In this document: positions 8,774 through 17,405 of the stretch, in pieces | Layout of the letters: every line of letters starts with the position of its first letter | Numbering within the stretch: the stretch's first letter is position 1 | Translations under genes and position numbers: made by a program | The notes under the pieces: model-generated | Told to the model about the DNA's origin: nothing | The model's input: only the letters and a program-made list of their open reading frames with translations | The model's database searches: none | From: Pontibacter ummariensis | GTDB lineage: Bacteria; Bacteroidota; Bacteroidia; Cytophagales; Hymenobacteraceae | Assembly (NCBI RefSeq): GCF_900188175.1 | Contig: NZ_FZOQ01000004.1 | Coordinates: 62,001-126,000, forward strand | DNA length: 64,000 nt | Reading direction: 5' to 3'

Positions 8774-9349
8774 TCATACCCACTGTATGTTTTCCGAATC
8801 ATCCCACTCGTGCTGTAGCAAGCTATACACCTCCAGGTCGTGGAAGTGTTCGTTCAGGTATTCGCCGTCCCGCTGTATGCCTTCCAGGGTAAAGCCCAGC
8901 CTCTTTGGGATATTGCTGCTACGGCTGTTACCCACCCCGACTTTTATCTGGATGCGGTTCATCTTCAAAATGCGAAAGGCGTAGCGAATCAGGGTTTTGC
9001 AGGAGCGGTACATGATTCCTTTCCCCTGATAGTTTTCCCCCAGCCAGTACCCAATCTCCAGTTTTCTGTTCAGAAAATCTATCTCCTTCAGGTCGATGAT
9101 CCCCGCCACCTGCTTCTGGTACAGGATCGTGAACAACTGGTTGCTGGCGTTACCGGGTGCAGTCACAGCCTTCAAAAAAGCCTCTGTGTCGCTCACGGCG
9201 TGGGTATAGTCTATAAAGGGAAGCCATTCGCGCAGGTAGGGCCGTCCGGCATCTATTAGTTCATAGAGTACAGGCGCATCTTCAACTACAGCCTCACGCA
9301 GGTATAAGTCTCCATCGATAGCAAGCTTTAAGGTGGCAGGCGTTTTCAT
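8774..9349 (-). CDS. GNAT acetyltransferase, RimJ/RimL-like
   Basis: 191 residues. The pattern LYLREAVVEDAPVLYELIDA at the N-terminus, IGYWLGENYQGKGIMYRSCK (acetyl-CoA pyrophosphate loop) near residue 100 and the IQIKVGVGNSRSSNIPKRLG segment match RimL-type N-acetyltransferases that modify ribosomal-protein N-termini or small amines. Substrate here is unknown. It is cytoplasmic and stands alone between the terminator on its 3' side and the pseudouridine synthase on its 5' side. Confidence 0.88.
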   Translation of the reverse strand: MKTPATLKLAIDGDLYLREAVVEDAPVLYELIDAGRPYLREWLPFIDYTHAVSDTEAFLKAVTAPGNASNQLFTILYQKQVAGIIDLKEIDFLNRKLEIGYWLGENYQGKGIMYRSCKTLIRYAFRILKMNRIQIKVGVGNSRSSNIPKRLGFTLEGIQRDGEYLNEHFHDLEVYSLLQHEWDDSENIQWV

Positions 9350-9410
9350 GTAAGCATATTAGCCTTTTGTGGCCCTGTTGAGTTTTGTGAACAGAAAGTA
9401 AACCTTCTTA

Positions 9411-10052
9411 TTAAAACTTACGGTTTCTGCCCTTAAAGTTGTTTTTGGACGCTCCGGTTTGCTTTCGGGGCTTATCAGGCTGGTGCGCTAAACTTTTCAG
9501 TTGCTCTACCTCCTCTTGTTCCAGTTCCCGGTATGTGCCGGGGGCCAGGTTGCCCAGGGTGAGGGGACCAATGGCAGGGCGGATGAGGCGCAGGGTCGGG
9601 TAGCCTACAGCAGCGGTCATCCGGCGTACCTGGCGGTTCATACCCTGGGAGATCCTGATCTCTACCCAGGAGGTAGGAATGTTCTTCCGGAAGCGGATAG
9701 GCTTTGCGCGTTCCCATACAGAAGGTTCCTCCTCCAACAGGCGCACCTTGGCGGGTGCCGTTTTGCTCCCTTTTATAAAAACGCCGAGTCGCAGCCTTGT
9801 CAGGGCTTCTTCTGTGGGCACTCCATCTACCTGTACCCAATAGGTTTTTTCTACTTTAAACTGTGGGTTTGAGAGGCGGTGCTGTAGCTTTTTATCATCG
9901 GTTAGTAGCACGAGGCCCTCACTGTCATAGTCGAGGCGTCCGACCGGGTAGATACCTGGTACAGGCACATGGTCCTTTAGCGTGGCCCGTCCGGCTTCGT
10001 CTGTAAACTGTGTCAGTACTTCGTAGGGTTTGTTAACGATGATATACTTCAA
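9411..10052 (-). CDS. rluE: Pseudouridine synthase, RsuA/RluE family
   Basis: 213 residues. The catalytic motif GRLDYDSEGLVLLT (Asp near residue 41) is intact. The second motif NRQVRRMTAAVGYPTLRLIR near residue 138 is typical of the RsuA/RluB/E/F branch. There is no N-terminal S4 domain, which favours RluE (23S rRNA U2457 in E. coli numbering) over RsuA, RluB or RluF. The C-terminal 25 residues are a basic, glycine- and asparagine-containing tail that may bind RNA. It lies 41 bases downstream of another minus-strand gene, the GNAT at 10094, and could be cotranscribed with it. The symbol is by family resemblance only. Confidence 0.88.
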   Translation of the reverse strand: MKYIIVNKPYEVLTQFTDEAGRATLKDHVPVPGIYPVGRLDYDSEGLVLLTDDKKLQHRLSNPQFKVEKTYWVQVDGVPTEEALTRLRLGVFIKGSKTAPAKVRLLEEEPSVWERAKPIRFRKNIPTSWVEIRISQGMNRQVRRMTAAVGYPTLRLIRPAIGPLTLGNLAPGTYRELEQEEVEQLKSLAHQPDKPRKQTGASKNNFKGRNRKF

Positions 10053-10093
10053 GGTAAAAGCTGTGCGTTAGAAGTGAACAATAATATGGGAGC

Positions 10094-10684
10094 CTACACC
10101 TGCTCCCCTTGTGCGAAAAGGGAGGCCTTCAGCTTCTCGTACTCCGGGCGTAGTAAGGAGAGCAGTAGAGAGTCCTCATTTACGCCGTCCACGATATAAT
10201 GCCCTCTGACAACCCCTTCCTCGCTAAAGCCAGAGTGCTGAAGAAGCCTGTGCGAAGGTACATTATAATCGGCAATAAACGCCTCCACCCGGTACAGGTT
10301 CATTTGCTCAAAGCCATAGGACAGCACGGCCCCGAGGGCCTCTGTCATCAGGCCCTTGCCTTTATGCTGGTCATGAAACAGCTGGTAGCCCACTTCCGCA
10401 CGCCTGTGAGTGGGTATCCAGGTGTGAAAGCCGCATTTCCCGATCACCTGCTCCGTTTTCTTGTCAAGAAGATGAAAGTTGTGGAACGATATAAAATAAG
10501 TGACGAAGCCCTGGCGAAAGCGTTCTTTTTCTTCCTCCAGTGCCTCTTTTGCCTGGAAGCCAAAATACGCCATGAGCTCGCTATCGCTGCGGCTGGTCAG
10601 AAGTTGCGCATATATCTCCGGGTTTAACTCACGGAGGTACAGGCGCTCAGTTTCGAGCATGGCGGGGGAACTGGTGCTTTTCAT
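10094..10684 (-). CDS. GNAT family N-acetyltransferase
   Basis: 196 residues when started at ATG 10684 (MKSTSS); an upstream in-frame ATG at 10708 would add eight residues but is less typical. LETERLYLRELNPEIYAQLL at the N-terminus, VGYQLFHDQHKGKGLMTEAL (acetyl-CoA loop) and VEAFIADYNVPSHRLLQHSG place it in the RimJ/RimL-like acetyltransferases. The acceptor is unknown. It is divergent from the serine acetyltransferase-like gene and lies 41 bases before the pseudouridine synthase. It is not closely similar to the other GNAT at 8774, so this does not look like a recent duplication. Confidence 0.86.
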   Translation of the reverse strand: MKSTSSPAMLETERLYLRELNPEIYAQLLTSRSDSELMAYFGFQAKEALEEEKERFRQGFVTYFISFHNFHLLDKKTEQVIGKCGFHTWIPTHRRAEVGYQLFHDQHKGKGLMTEALGAVLSYGFEQMNLYRVEAFIADYNVPSHRLLQHSGFSEEGVVRGHYIVDGVNEDSLLLSLLRPEYEKLKASLFAQGEQV

Positions 10685-10954
10685 CGTTCTAAAATATTGG
10701 ATAGGCACTTATACGAGAAAAGAGGTATGAGTACCGTGCTGGTAGCGACAAGTAGTTATGCCAAAAACAAGCCTAAAGGCGCAACAGAAACGAAAACAGC
10801 CCGGTGCGTTTTCTGGAGGGGGGCTCATCTTCCTGTTTTACATCTGGGAATAGGGTGTAAATAGTTGAAAAAGTAATAAAAGAGCTCCTAAAATAGCCTG
10901 ACCGACTTTGCCTGTATGCCGTATGGCATATAGCAAAACAGTAATAAACTAAAC

Positions 10955-11488
10955 ATGTCATACCTATTTCAGGACTGGGAGGCGAACAGGGGGAACATAA
11001 AGGGTAGAATGGTCATGCTGCTGTTCCGGCTTGCACGCCCTGCCTCCAAGAGCAAGTTGCTAAGGCTTATCTGGCTCCCCTACCTGGCTTTTTACAAGGT
11101 CTTTGTGGAGTGGTTTCTGTGCATCGAGCTGCCGCATTGGACGCAGGTCGGGGAGGGCTTTTATCTGGGCCACGGGCAGGCACTGGTTATAAACGGATGC
11201 TCGGTCATCGGCAAGAACTGCTTTATCAGGCACTCCACCACGCTTGGCAACATCCGCTATGAGGACGGTTCCTACTCGGGCTCTCCGGTTATTGGGGACA
11301 ACGTAGAGATTGGGTCCAACGTGTGCATTATCGGGGAGATAAGGGTAGGGAACAACGTTAAGATCGGGGCCGGGTCAGTTGTCGTGAAAGACATACCCGA
11401 CAACTCCATCGCCGTTGGGAACCCCGCCCGGGTAATAAAAACCCTTACTCCTGCAAAGCAAGACCTGCAAGCCGAGTTGGAGTGTTAA
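10955..11488 (+). CDS. Serine O-acetyltransferase-like hexapeptide-repeat enzyme
   Basis: 177 residues. The C-terminal half is a left-handed beta-helix with hexapeptide repeats (VIGDNVEIGSNVCIIGEIRV, then GNNVKIGAGSVVVKDIP) and the catalytic-site region GEGFYLGHGQALVINGCSVI, followed by a His in FIRHSTTLG. This matches the CysE/polysaccharide O-acetyltransferase group. The N-terminal helical domain is shorter than in CysE (about 270 residues), which makes an exopolysaccharide or surface-sugar acetyltransferase (WcaB type) equally likely. No cysteine-synthesis gene is adjacent. The gene converges on the VWA protein. Confidence 0.8.
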   Translation: MSYLFQDWEANRGNIKGRMVMLLFRLARPASKSKLLRLIWLPYLAFYKVFVEWFLCIELPHWTQVGEGFYLGHGQALVINGCSVIGKNCFIRHSTTLGNIRYEDGSYSGSPVIGDNVEIGSNVCIIGEIRVGNNVKIGAGSVVVKDIPDNSIAVGNPARVIKTLTPAKQDLQAELEC

Positions 11489-11535
11489 GAACCTGCATCG
11501 GGCTAAACAGGTCTGGCAGGAGGATGGCAGTACGT

Positions 11536-13617
11536 TTAGTAGCTGCCGTTGTACTTCCGGACGGCCCATTCGATGCAAACAAGCCCCAGTACCAGGAAAA
11601 ACAGCCATTTCATGTCTACCAGGTCACTGAGCTCCTCAGAGCTGTAAATCATGTCCCGGTTGTTGGCCTTCAGGATATCCTGCTCTAGTTGTTGGAGTTG
11701 GCTGGGGTAGTAAAGCTTTGCGTTCGTGTTGCTGGCCAGTTGGTAAAGCAGGTTATGGTCTGCTACCGCGTTCAGGGCTTCCAGCTGTAGTTCCTCCACC
11801 ACAAACTCCCCCTCGTCCTGCTGCGGCTGTCCGTTTATGATTGCAGAAGCGGAGTAGGTATAGCGCCCGCCATCTAAGGTGCCGATGTTCACGCTGGGTT
11901 GCTTCTCACTGTTTGCAAAGTTAAAGCTCTTGATTAGCCCCTCCTCATCTTTTACCTGCAGGGTGATGTTCTGCCCGTAAATCGGCTCCAGCGCTTCGTT
12001 GTAAGCCTCGGCATTGAAGCGAACCTCGTCAGAGCTGGTATACTCTGTCTCCTCCGGGTAAACGTTCAGGCGCTTTTTGTTGCGGGGGGCACTTAAGAGC
12101 TGAATCAGGTTGGTGATGAGCTTGTCATACACCTGCGCCTCTTCGTTCTGCGCCGCTTCTACTATGCGCCACTGCCAGGTGCCGGAGGCCAGCATGGTGG
12201 CATTCCGTTTCTCCCCTGCTGTTTGTATCACTAGCAGTGGCTTGTTGGTTCGCACCCGCCCTACCTGCTGGTACAGTACTGCCTCTGCGTTCGGCGCAAG
12301 GTGTATATCCCCGAAAGGCACGCGGGCCGGGGGGTACTGCTGCAGGCGCTCCTGCGCCTGCTCTGGCAGCATAAAGGTGTTAAAGTTAGCATTAGGGGCT
12401 ACCGTTACTTCGTCGGCCTGTCCGCTGCTGCTCACATTGAGGCCTACCTTCAAACGGTTGAAGTCGTTCAGGTCGCTTTGTGGACCGAGTACGTAAAGGG
12501 CGGGCAGGTTTTTCTGGCGCACCAGATTTAGGGCTTCCTCGCCGCCGGCCACTCTGCCGGGCAGTTGGTGCAGCACGGCCACGTCGTAATCCTGCTGCTT
12601 GAGCGGGCTTAGGCCCGGTATAAAGAGGCTTGTCTCGTAGTTCTCGTTCGACTCGATGGCAGCCCGGATGGCCTTGACGTCGGGATGTGGGGCAGCCGCA
12701 GCGACGAGTACTTTTATCTTTCCCTTCACCACGTCGATGTAGGCGTGCTTGGTGTTGTTCAGGGTCGTGAACTCTCCCTCCAGTGGCTGTACCTGTATCT
12801 CGTAGTGCCGTTTGCCCAGGCCATTTGCCAGCACCTGAAAAGGCACCTGCTGGAAGGGCTGGTCTGGCTTTAAGGTTACCGTCTTGCTTTCGATCGTTTT
12901 GCCGTTCTCCTGTAGCGTTACCGTAACGGGAGTGCCCCCAAAGCCTTCCTGCTGCAACTCTACCTCCAACGGAAAGCGGTTGCCGCTGTAGTTTACCTTA
13001 TTATAGCGTAAAGAGGCTACCAGCACATCTTTTTTCGGAATGGTATCGCCCACTGCCACAGGGTACACCGGGTAGCTGTAGTTGGCGTAAGTGGGGGAGA
13101 GGCCCTGGTTCACAATGCCATCGGATAACAGCACCACCCCGGCCAGGTTCTGCTCTGCATAATCTTCCTGTACGCCTGCTAAAAGCGAGCTCAAGTTACT
13201 TGTCTCGGCGCCATAATTTACTTCGCTAAGCCGCTGTGGTGCCCGCCCTGCGGTGAGCGTGCGGATCTCAGTCCGGTACCCTTGCGCTTGCAGGCGCGTA
13301 AGAACCTGCTCCAGGCCTTGTTCTGCCTGTGCTAGTTGTAGCGAGTCTGTGAAAAGGGCGACGGATTGTGAGTCGTCTACGGCAAGCACAACAGTGGGTG
13401 GAACAGTGGTGTTGTTGGCATGGCGCACCATCGGACCCAGCAGCAGGAAGCACAGAAAGCTGACCACCACAAAACGGAGGGCCGCCAGCAGGTAGTTCAT
13501 GCTTTTAGGCCAGGGGCTGCGCTTGCTGTAGAGCAGCCAGGCACAGAGCAGCCCGACAGCCAGACAGGCCAGTAGCAACCAGGGTGAGTAAGTAGTAATT
13601 AGTCTGAAAGAGGACAC
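11536..13617 (-). CDS. Membrane-anchored VWA-type protein
   Basis: 693 residues. Two N-terminal transmembrane helices (about residues 10-30 and 41-62) are followed by a von Willebrand A-like domain with VVLAVDDSQSVALF (MIDAS-like DxSxS near residue 80) and VVLLSDGIVNQG. An Ig-like stretch comes next, then a glutamine-amidotransferase-like segment (KVLVAAAAPHPDVKAIRAAI near residue 300) and a C-terminal helix (WLFFLVLGLVCIEWAVRKY). This architecture is common in Bacteroidota, often near BatA or MoxR clusters, but no such genes are here. The bulk is expected in the periplasm. Specific function is unknown. Confidence 0.82.
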   Translation of the reverse strand: MSSFRLITTYSPWLLLACLAVGLLCAWLLYSKRSPWPKSMNYLLAALRFVVVSFLCFLLLGPMVRHANNTTVPPTVVLAVDDSQSVALFTDSLQLAQAEQGLEQVLTRLQAQGYRTEIRTLTAGRAPQRLSEVNYGAETSNLSSLLAGVQEDYAEQNLAGVVLLSDGIVNQGLSPTYANYSYPVYPVAVGDTIPKKDVLVASLRYNKVNYSGNRFPLEVELQQEGFGGTPVTVTLQENGKTIESKTVTLKPDQPFQQVPFQVLANGLGKRHYEIQVQPLEGEFTTLNNTKHAYIDVVKGKIKVLVAAAAPHPDVKAIRAAIESNENYETSLFIPGLSPLKQQDYDVAVLHQLPGRVAGGEEALNLVRQKNLPALYVLGPQSDLNDFNRLKVGLNVSSSGQADEVTVAPNANFNTFMLPEQAQERLQQYPPARVPFGDIHLAPNAEAVLYQQVGRVRTNKPLLVIQTAGEKRNATMLASGTWQWRIVEAAQNEEAQVYDKLITNLIQLLSAPRNKKRLNVYPEETEYTSSDEVRFNAEAYNEALEPIYGQNITLQVKDEEGLIKSFNFANSEKQPSVNIGTLDGGRYTYSASAIINGQPQQDEGEFVVEELQLEALNAVADHNLLYQLASNTNAKLYYPSQLQQLEQDILKANNRDMIYSSEELSDLVDMKWLFFLVLGLVCIEWAVRKYNGSY

Positions 13618-13722
13618 TTAGTATTTTTAGTATAGTACAAACTTAGACGCAGGCATTAGCGCCACTGCTAAAAGACGGAGAGCTTTTGGTTACAGGCGCT
13701 ATCTCTCTAAAGATAAAATAAA

Positions 13723-13763
13723 AAGACCAATGCTACTAACGTAAACGTCGCCGCATTGGTCTT
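13723..13763 (-). terminator. Intrinsic terminator of fabG
   Basis: AAGACCAATGC (13723-13733) pairs with GCATTGGTCTT (13753-13763). On the minus strand the hairpin is followed by TTTATTTTATC, a good U-tract 65 bases past the fabG stop. Confidence 0.8.
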
Positions 13764-13827
13764 ATGATTATACCTTAAAAATTAGGAACGGGAAATTAAC
13801 CCTTCCTAATTCCTCTGTCAGTCTTAG

Positions 13828-14574
13828 TTAGGTAAGCATGCCGCCATCTACCTGCAGCACTTGCCCTGTGATATAAGCGGACTGGTCCGAAGCCAGGAAG
13901 GCCACGCAGTTAGCTACGTCCTCCGGAGTACCGCCACGCTTCAATGGAATAGCCTTACGCCACTCGTCCACCACTTTCTGGTCTAGCTCGCCAGTCATCT
14001 CTGTTTCGATAAAGCCAGGGGCCACGGCATTGCAACGGATGTTTCTGGATCCGAGTTCGAGGGCCACAGACTTTGTGAAGCCGATAATACCAGCCTTGGA
14101 AGCGGCGTAGTTCGCCTGGCCTGCATTGCCTTTGATGCCTACCACCGAAGTGATGTTGATGATCGAGCCGATCTTGGCGCGCATCATGTGCTTCGTGGCT
14201 GTCTTCGTCACATTGAAGACGGACTTCAGGTTGGTGTTCATCACCGCGTCCCACTGCTCTTCGTTCATGCGCATTAGCAACCCGTCGCGGGTAATGCCGG
14301 CGTTGTTCACCACGATATCCAGCTTTCCGAACTCTTTTACCACGTCCTCCACCAGTTGCTCGGCCTGTGCAAAGTCAGCTGCGTCAGAACGGTAGCCTTT
14401 TGCCTTCCCGCCGTTGGCGGCCAGCTCTTGTTCCAGAGCCTGCCCTTTTTCTACGCTCGACAAGTAAGTAAATGCCACCTGTGCGCCCATTTCCACAAAT
14501 TTCTGTGCAATAGCGCGGCCTATTCCTTTTGATGCTCCTGTTACAAGAGCTACTTTTCCTTCTAGTGCTTTCAT
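13828..14574 (-). CDS. fabG: 3-oxoacyl-[acyl-carrier-protein] reductase
   Basis: 248 residues from ATG 14574 (MKALEGKVALVTG); an in-frame ATG ten codons upstream is rejected because it adds a tail not seen in the family. NADPH-binding TGASKGIGRA, structural NNAG and catalytic Ser-Tyr-Lys (INITSVVG then YAASKAG) are intact, and the C-terminus YITGQVLQVDGG is typical FabG. It reduces 3-oxoacyl-ACP in fatty-acid elongation in the cytoplasm. No other fab gene is adjacent here, so it is a stand-alone copy. A terminator follows at 13723-13763. Confidence 0.95.
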   Translation of the reverse strand: MKALEGKVALVTGASKGIGRAIAQKFVEMGAQVAFTYLSSVEKGQALEQELAANGGKAKGYRSDAADFAQAEQLVEDVVKEFGKLDIVVNNAGITRDGLLMRMNEEQWDAVMNTNLKSVFNVTKTATKHMMRAKIGSIINITSVVGIKGNAGQANYAASKAGIIGFTKSVALELGSRNIRCNAVAPGFIETEMTGELDQKVVDEWRKAIPLKRGGTPEDVANCVAFLASDQSAYITGQVLQVDGGMLT

Positions 14575-14813
14575 GGGGGCCAAAGTTAAAAAAGATTTAG
14601 ACAATGCGAAGCGAGTACAGGAGGACCACCTGAAAGCCCCTGAAAATTGCTGTTTTATAAAGGCTTGAGCAAAGCATAGTGAAGCTGTAATAGAAGGCTT
14701 GGAAGGCCCTGTCAGAGTCGGAGTACTATAGGGGATTTTGCTAAACGCATTGTAACATATTTATAATCTGAATATTGTGGTATAAAGAGTTTTTATTTTT
14801 ATCGGTTAAACTA

Positions 14814-14821
14814 TACTTTCG
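14814..14821 (+). promoter_or_regulatory. Probable -7 box for the M23 peptidase gene
   Basis: TACTTTCG differs from the Bacteroidota consensus TAnnTTTG at one base and has a T-run about 20 bases upstream. It implies a transcript start near 14828, downstream of the GTG at 14821, and so supports ATG 14848 as the translation start. Confidence 0.45.
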
Positions 14822-14847
14822 TGGCAATTAACCAAAGGTACTTCGTA

Positions 14848-16179
14848 ATGCTCAGACGCAGTAAAGGACTTGCCATCCTGATCGCCGTGTCGTTGTTTCT
14901 GTTTGTTGCAGCGGCCTACACCCTGAATTTTAGTACAGAAAAGCTGTTGGCACAGGAGATGGGGGAGACCCTGGTACCGGAATTAGCCAAAAAGGAAGAG
15001 AAAAGAAAGCCAGCTCCTGTTGTCTATGGCATCCCGACGGATTCGCTCGCCATTGTAGAAGGAAGCGTGAAAAGAGGGGAGAGCCTGTCAGAGCTCCTCT
15101 CCCAGTACAACATCACAGCCCCCACTGTGTACGAGCTGGCGAAAAGGTCTAAAGATGTTTTCAATGTTCGCCGTATTGCGGCAAACCGTGATTATACCGT
15201 CCTGCACGCGCTCGATTCTGCCCGCACAGCGCAGTACTTTATTTACGAGCCGAACCAGGTAGAGTATGTGGTGTATGACCTGCGCGACAGCCTGAACGTA
15301 ACACTGGTGCAGCGTAAGGTGGAGGTACTGGAGCGAACAATTGCCGGGGAGATCGAAAGCTCGTTGTTTGAGTCGATGGTCGAAGCAGGTGGTTCCCCTC
15401 AGTTGGTGAACAAGTTTGCCGACATTTACGCCTGGCGCCTGAACCTGAACCGCATCCAACCGGGCGACCAGTTTAAGCTGATTTATGAGGAGAAAGTAGT
15501 AAATGGCGAAACGATCGGCTACGGAGAGCTGAAAGCAGCCTTCTTTGAACACAGCGGCGAGCCCATCTATGCCATTGGCTTCGACCAGGGCAATGGCACC
15601 ACTTACTACGACCAGGAGGGCAAAAGCCTGAAAAGGGCTTTTCTGAAAGAGCCGTTGGAGTACACGCGCATTAGCTCCCGTTACTCTAAGCGCCGCTTCC
15701 ACCCGGTCCAAAAACGTTATAAAGCTCACTTAGGGACGGACTTTGCAGCGCCGCGCGGTACCCCCATCCGTACTGTAGGAGACGGAGTGGTGCTGGATGC
15801 CCGTTATACGCGTGGCAATGGCTACTTTGTGAAAATCCGCCACAATAAAACCTATACGACCCAATATTTACACATGTCTAAATTTGCCAGGGGCATCCGC
15901 CGTGGCGTGCATGTAAAGCAGGGGCAAACCATCGGCTATGTGGGTAGCACAGGACTGGCCACAGGGCCGCACCTTTGCTACCGCTTCTGGAAAAACGGGC
16001 GCCAGGTAGACGCCCTGAAGGTAAAGCTGCCGGCAGCAGAGCCGATAAGAAAAGAGCAGGAAGCCACCTTTACTGCGCTAAAAGAACAGACAGTGAAACG
16101 AATGGAGGCCATTAACCTGAGCGGAAAGCAGGAGGAACTGCTGGCTAACAGGAGAACGAAACAACCAAGCGATGCTTAA
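14848..16179 (+). CDS. M23-family (LytM-like) cell-wall peptidase with altered HxH motif
   Basis: 443 residues from ATG 14848; an in-frame GTG at 14821 overlaps a probable promoter box and is less likely. One N-terminal transmembrane segment (LAILIAVSLFLFVAAAY) anchors it. Next comes a LysM/OapA-like region (GSVKRGESLSELLSQYNITA), a beta-rich linker, then the M23 domain: HLGTDFAAPRGTPI (metal His and Asp), YLHMSKF, and GPHLCYRFW, where the usual HLHY reads HLCY. The residue that normally ligates zinc is therefore cysteine. Such proteins cut peptidoglycan cross-links or, when degenerate, activate amidases. A strong terminator follows. Confidence 0.9.
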   Translation: MLRRSKGLAILIAVSLFLFVAAAYTLNFSTEKLLAQEMGETLVPELAKKEEKRKPAPVVYGIPTDSLAIVEGSVKRGESLSELLSQYNITAPTVYELAKRSKDVFNVRRIAANRDYTVLHALDSARTAQYFIYEPNQVEYVVYDLRDSLNVTLVQRKVEVLERTIAGEIESSLFESMVEAGGSPQLVNKFADIYAWRLNLNRIQPGDQFKLIYEEKVVNGETIGYGELKAAFFEHSGEPIYAIGFDQGNGTTYYDQEGKSLKRAFLKEPLEYTRISSRYSKRRFHPVQKRYKAHLGTDFAAPRGTPIRTVGDGVVLDARYTRGNGYFVKIRHNKTYTTQYLHMSKFARGIRRGVHVKQGQTIGYVGSTGLATGPHLCYRFWKNGRQVDALKVKLPAAEPIRKEQEATFTALKEQTVKRMEAINLSGKQEELLANRRTKQPSDA

Positions 16180-16213
16180 GCTGTTGTGATTTAAGTGAAC
16201 ATTTGATTTTTAG

Positions 16214-16242
16214 ACGAAGGGCGCTGTTATAGCGCCCTTCGT
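16214..16242 (+). terminator. Intrinsic terminator of the M23 gene
   Basis: ACGAAGGGCGCT (16214-16225) pairs with 16231-16242 across the 5-base loop GTTAT, followed by TGTTTT. Confidence 0.85.
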
Positions 16243-16391
16243 TGTTTTACACCTATCTGTTTCCCTTTTACCTACCAAACAGCAGGGTTCACAAAGATTA
16301 TCCTGTAACATTTATACGTTTTTACCGTCTCCTCACGCAGTACATGTGAATATCCTTATATTTAAACTTCGGACCATCACCCTTACCTAAC

Positions 16392-17342
16392 ATGAGAATA
16401 AAAAAGGCAGTTATAACCGCGGCGGCCCGCGGCGAGAGACTATACCCGGTTGCCGATACCATCCAAAAAGCCATGCTTCCGGTGGTGGATGTGGATGGCT
16501 TGCATAAACCGGTGATTCAGATCATTGCAGAGGAGGCTTTTGCCAGTGGCATTGAGGAACTTTGCATTGTCTGTGCGCCCGGGGATGGTGTTCGCTACGA
16601 GAGCGCCTTTACTTCCTTGCGGGATAACCTGGTGAAGTCTTTTAAAGGAGTGGACTGGGCCAGAAAAGAAGCAGAGAAGGTAGACCAACTACTGAGCCGC
16701 ATCCAGTTCCTGGAGCAGGAGCAACCCCTGGGCTATGGCCACGCGGTATACTGTGCCCGCGAATTTGTGCGGGATGAGCCCTTCCTGCTGCTATTGGGGG
16801 ACTACCTCTATGTCTCTAACCTTGCGCAGCAGCGGTGTGCGGCACAACTACTGGAGCTGGCCTCGCAGGAGAACTGTGCTGTTTCGGCGGTTAACCCTAC
16901 CATTGAGCATCAGATTGGCCGCTACGGTACGTTAACCGGGAAGCACTTACCCGGCAAGTCGGGTGTTTACAAGATTGAAAAGATTATCGAAAAGCCCTCG
17001 CTTAGCGTTGCTGAACTGGAATTGCAGACCCCGGGCCTGCGGGCCGGGTATTACCTCTGCTTTTTCGGTATGCATGTGCTGACACCTGCCGTTTTTGATA
17101 TCCTGCAAAAAGAGGTGGACCGGGACGGGGACAACATTTTGTTAACCCCTGCCTTGCAGGAACTGGCCGACACCGAAAAGTACCTCGCCCTGGAGGTAAA
17201 AGGAAACCGCTACGACATCAGTCGCAAGCACGGCTTGTTAAGCGCTCAAATTGCCTTAGGACTGGCAGGTGAGGCCCACGAAGAAACGCTGACCACAATG
17301 GTGGAACTTCTGGCGGAAGCAAACATGCGCAGTGGCAAATAA
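16392..17342 (+). CDS. Sugar-phosphate nucleotidyltransferase (GalU-like)
   Basis: 316 residues. The N-terminal nucleotide-binding loop reads AVITAAARGERLYPVAD, a variant of the GxGTR loop, then KAMLPVVD carries the catalytic lysine. LLLLGDYLY is the metal-binding Asp region, and IIEKPS and FFGMHVL also fit the GalU/RmlA class. These enzymes make NDP-sugars from sugar-1-phosphate and NTP. The AAARGER loop departs from AAGLGTR, so substrate preference should not be assumed. It is 63 bases upstream of the kinase/pyrophosphorylase fusion, almost certainly in one operon, which suggests a shared sugar pathway. Confidence 0.85.
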   Translation: MRIKKAVITAAARGERLYPVADTIQKAMLPVVDVDGLHKPVIQIIAEEAFASGIEELCIVCAPGDGVRYESAFTSLRDNLVKSFKGVDWARKEAEKVDQLLSRIQFLEQEQPLGYGHAVYCAREFVRDEPFLLLLGDYLYVSNLAQQRCAAQLLELASQENCAVSAVNPTIEHQIGRYGTLTGKHLPGKSGVYKIEKIIEKPSLSVAELELQTPGLRAGYYLCFFGMHVLTPAVFDILQKEVDRDGDNILLTPALQELADTEKYLALEVKGNRYDISRKHGLLSAQIALGLAGEAHEETLTTMVELLAEANMRSGK

Positions 17343-17405
17343 GCCTGCTCCTGCTGACTCACTTGATCAGAAGGCTTCATTATAACGCTAAGAGAAGAAG
17401 GCATT

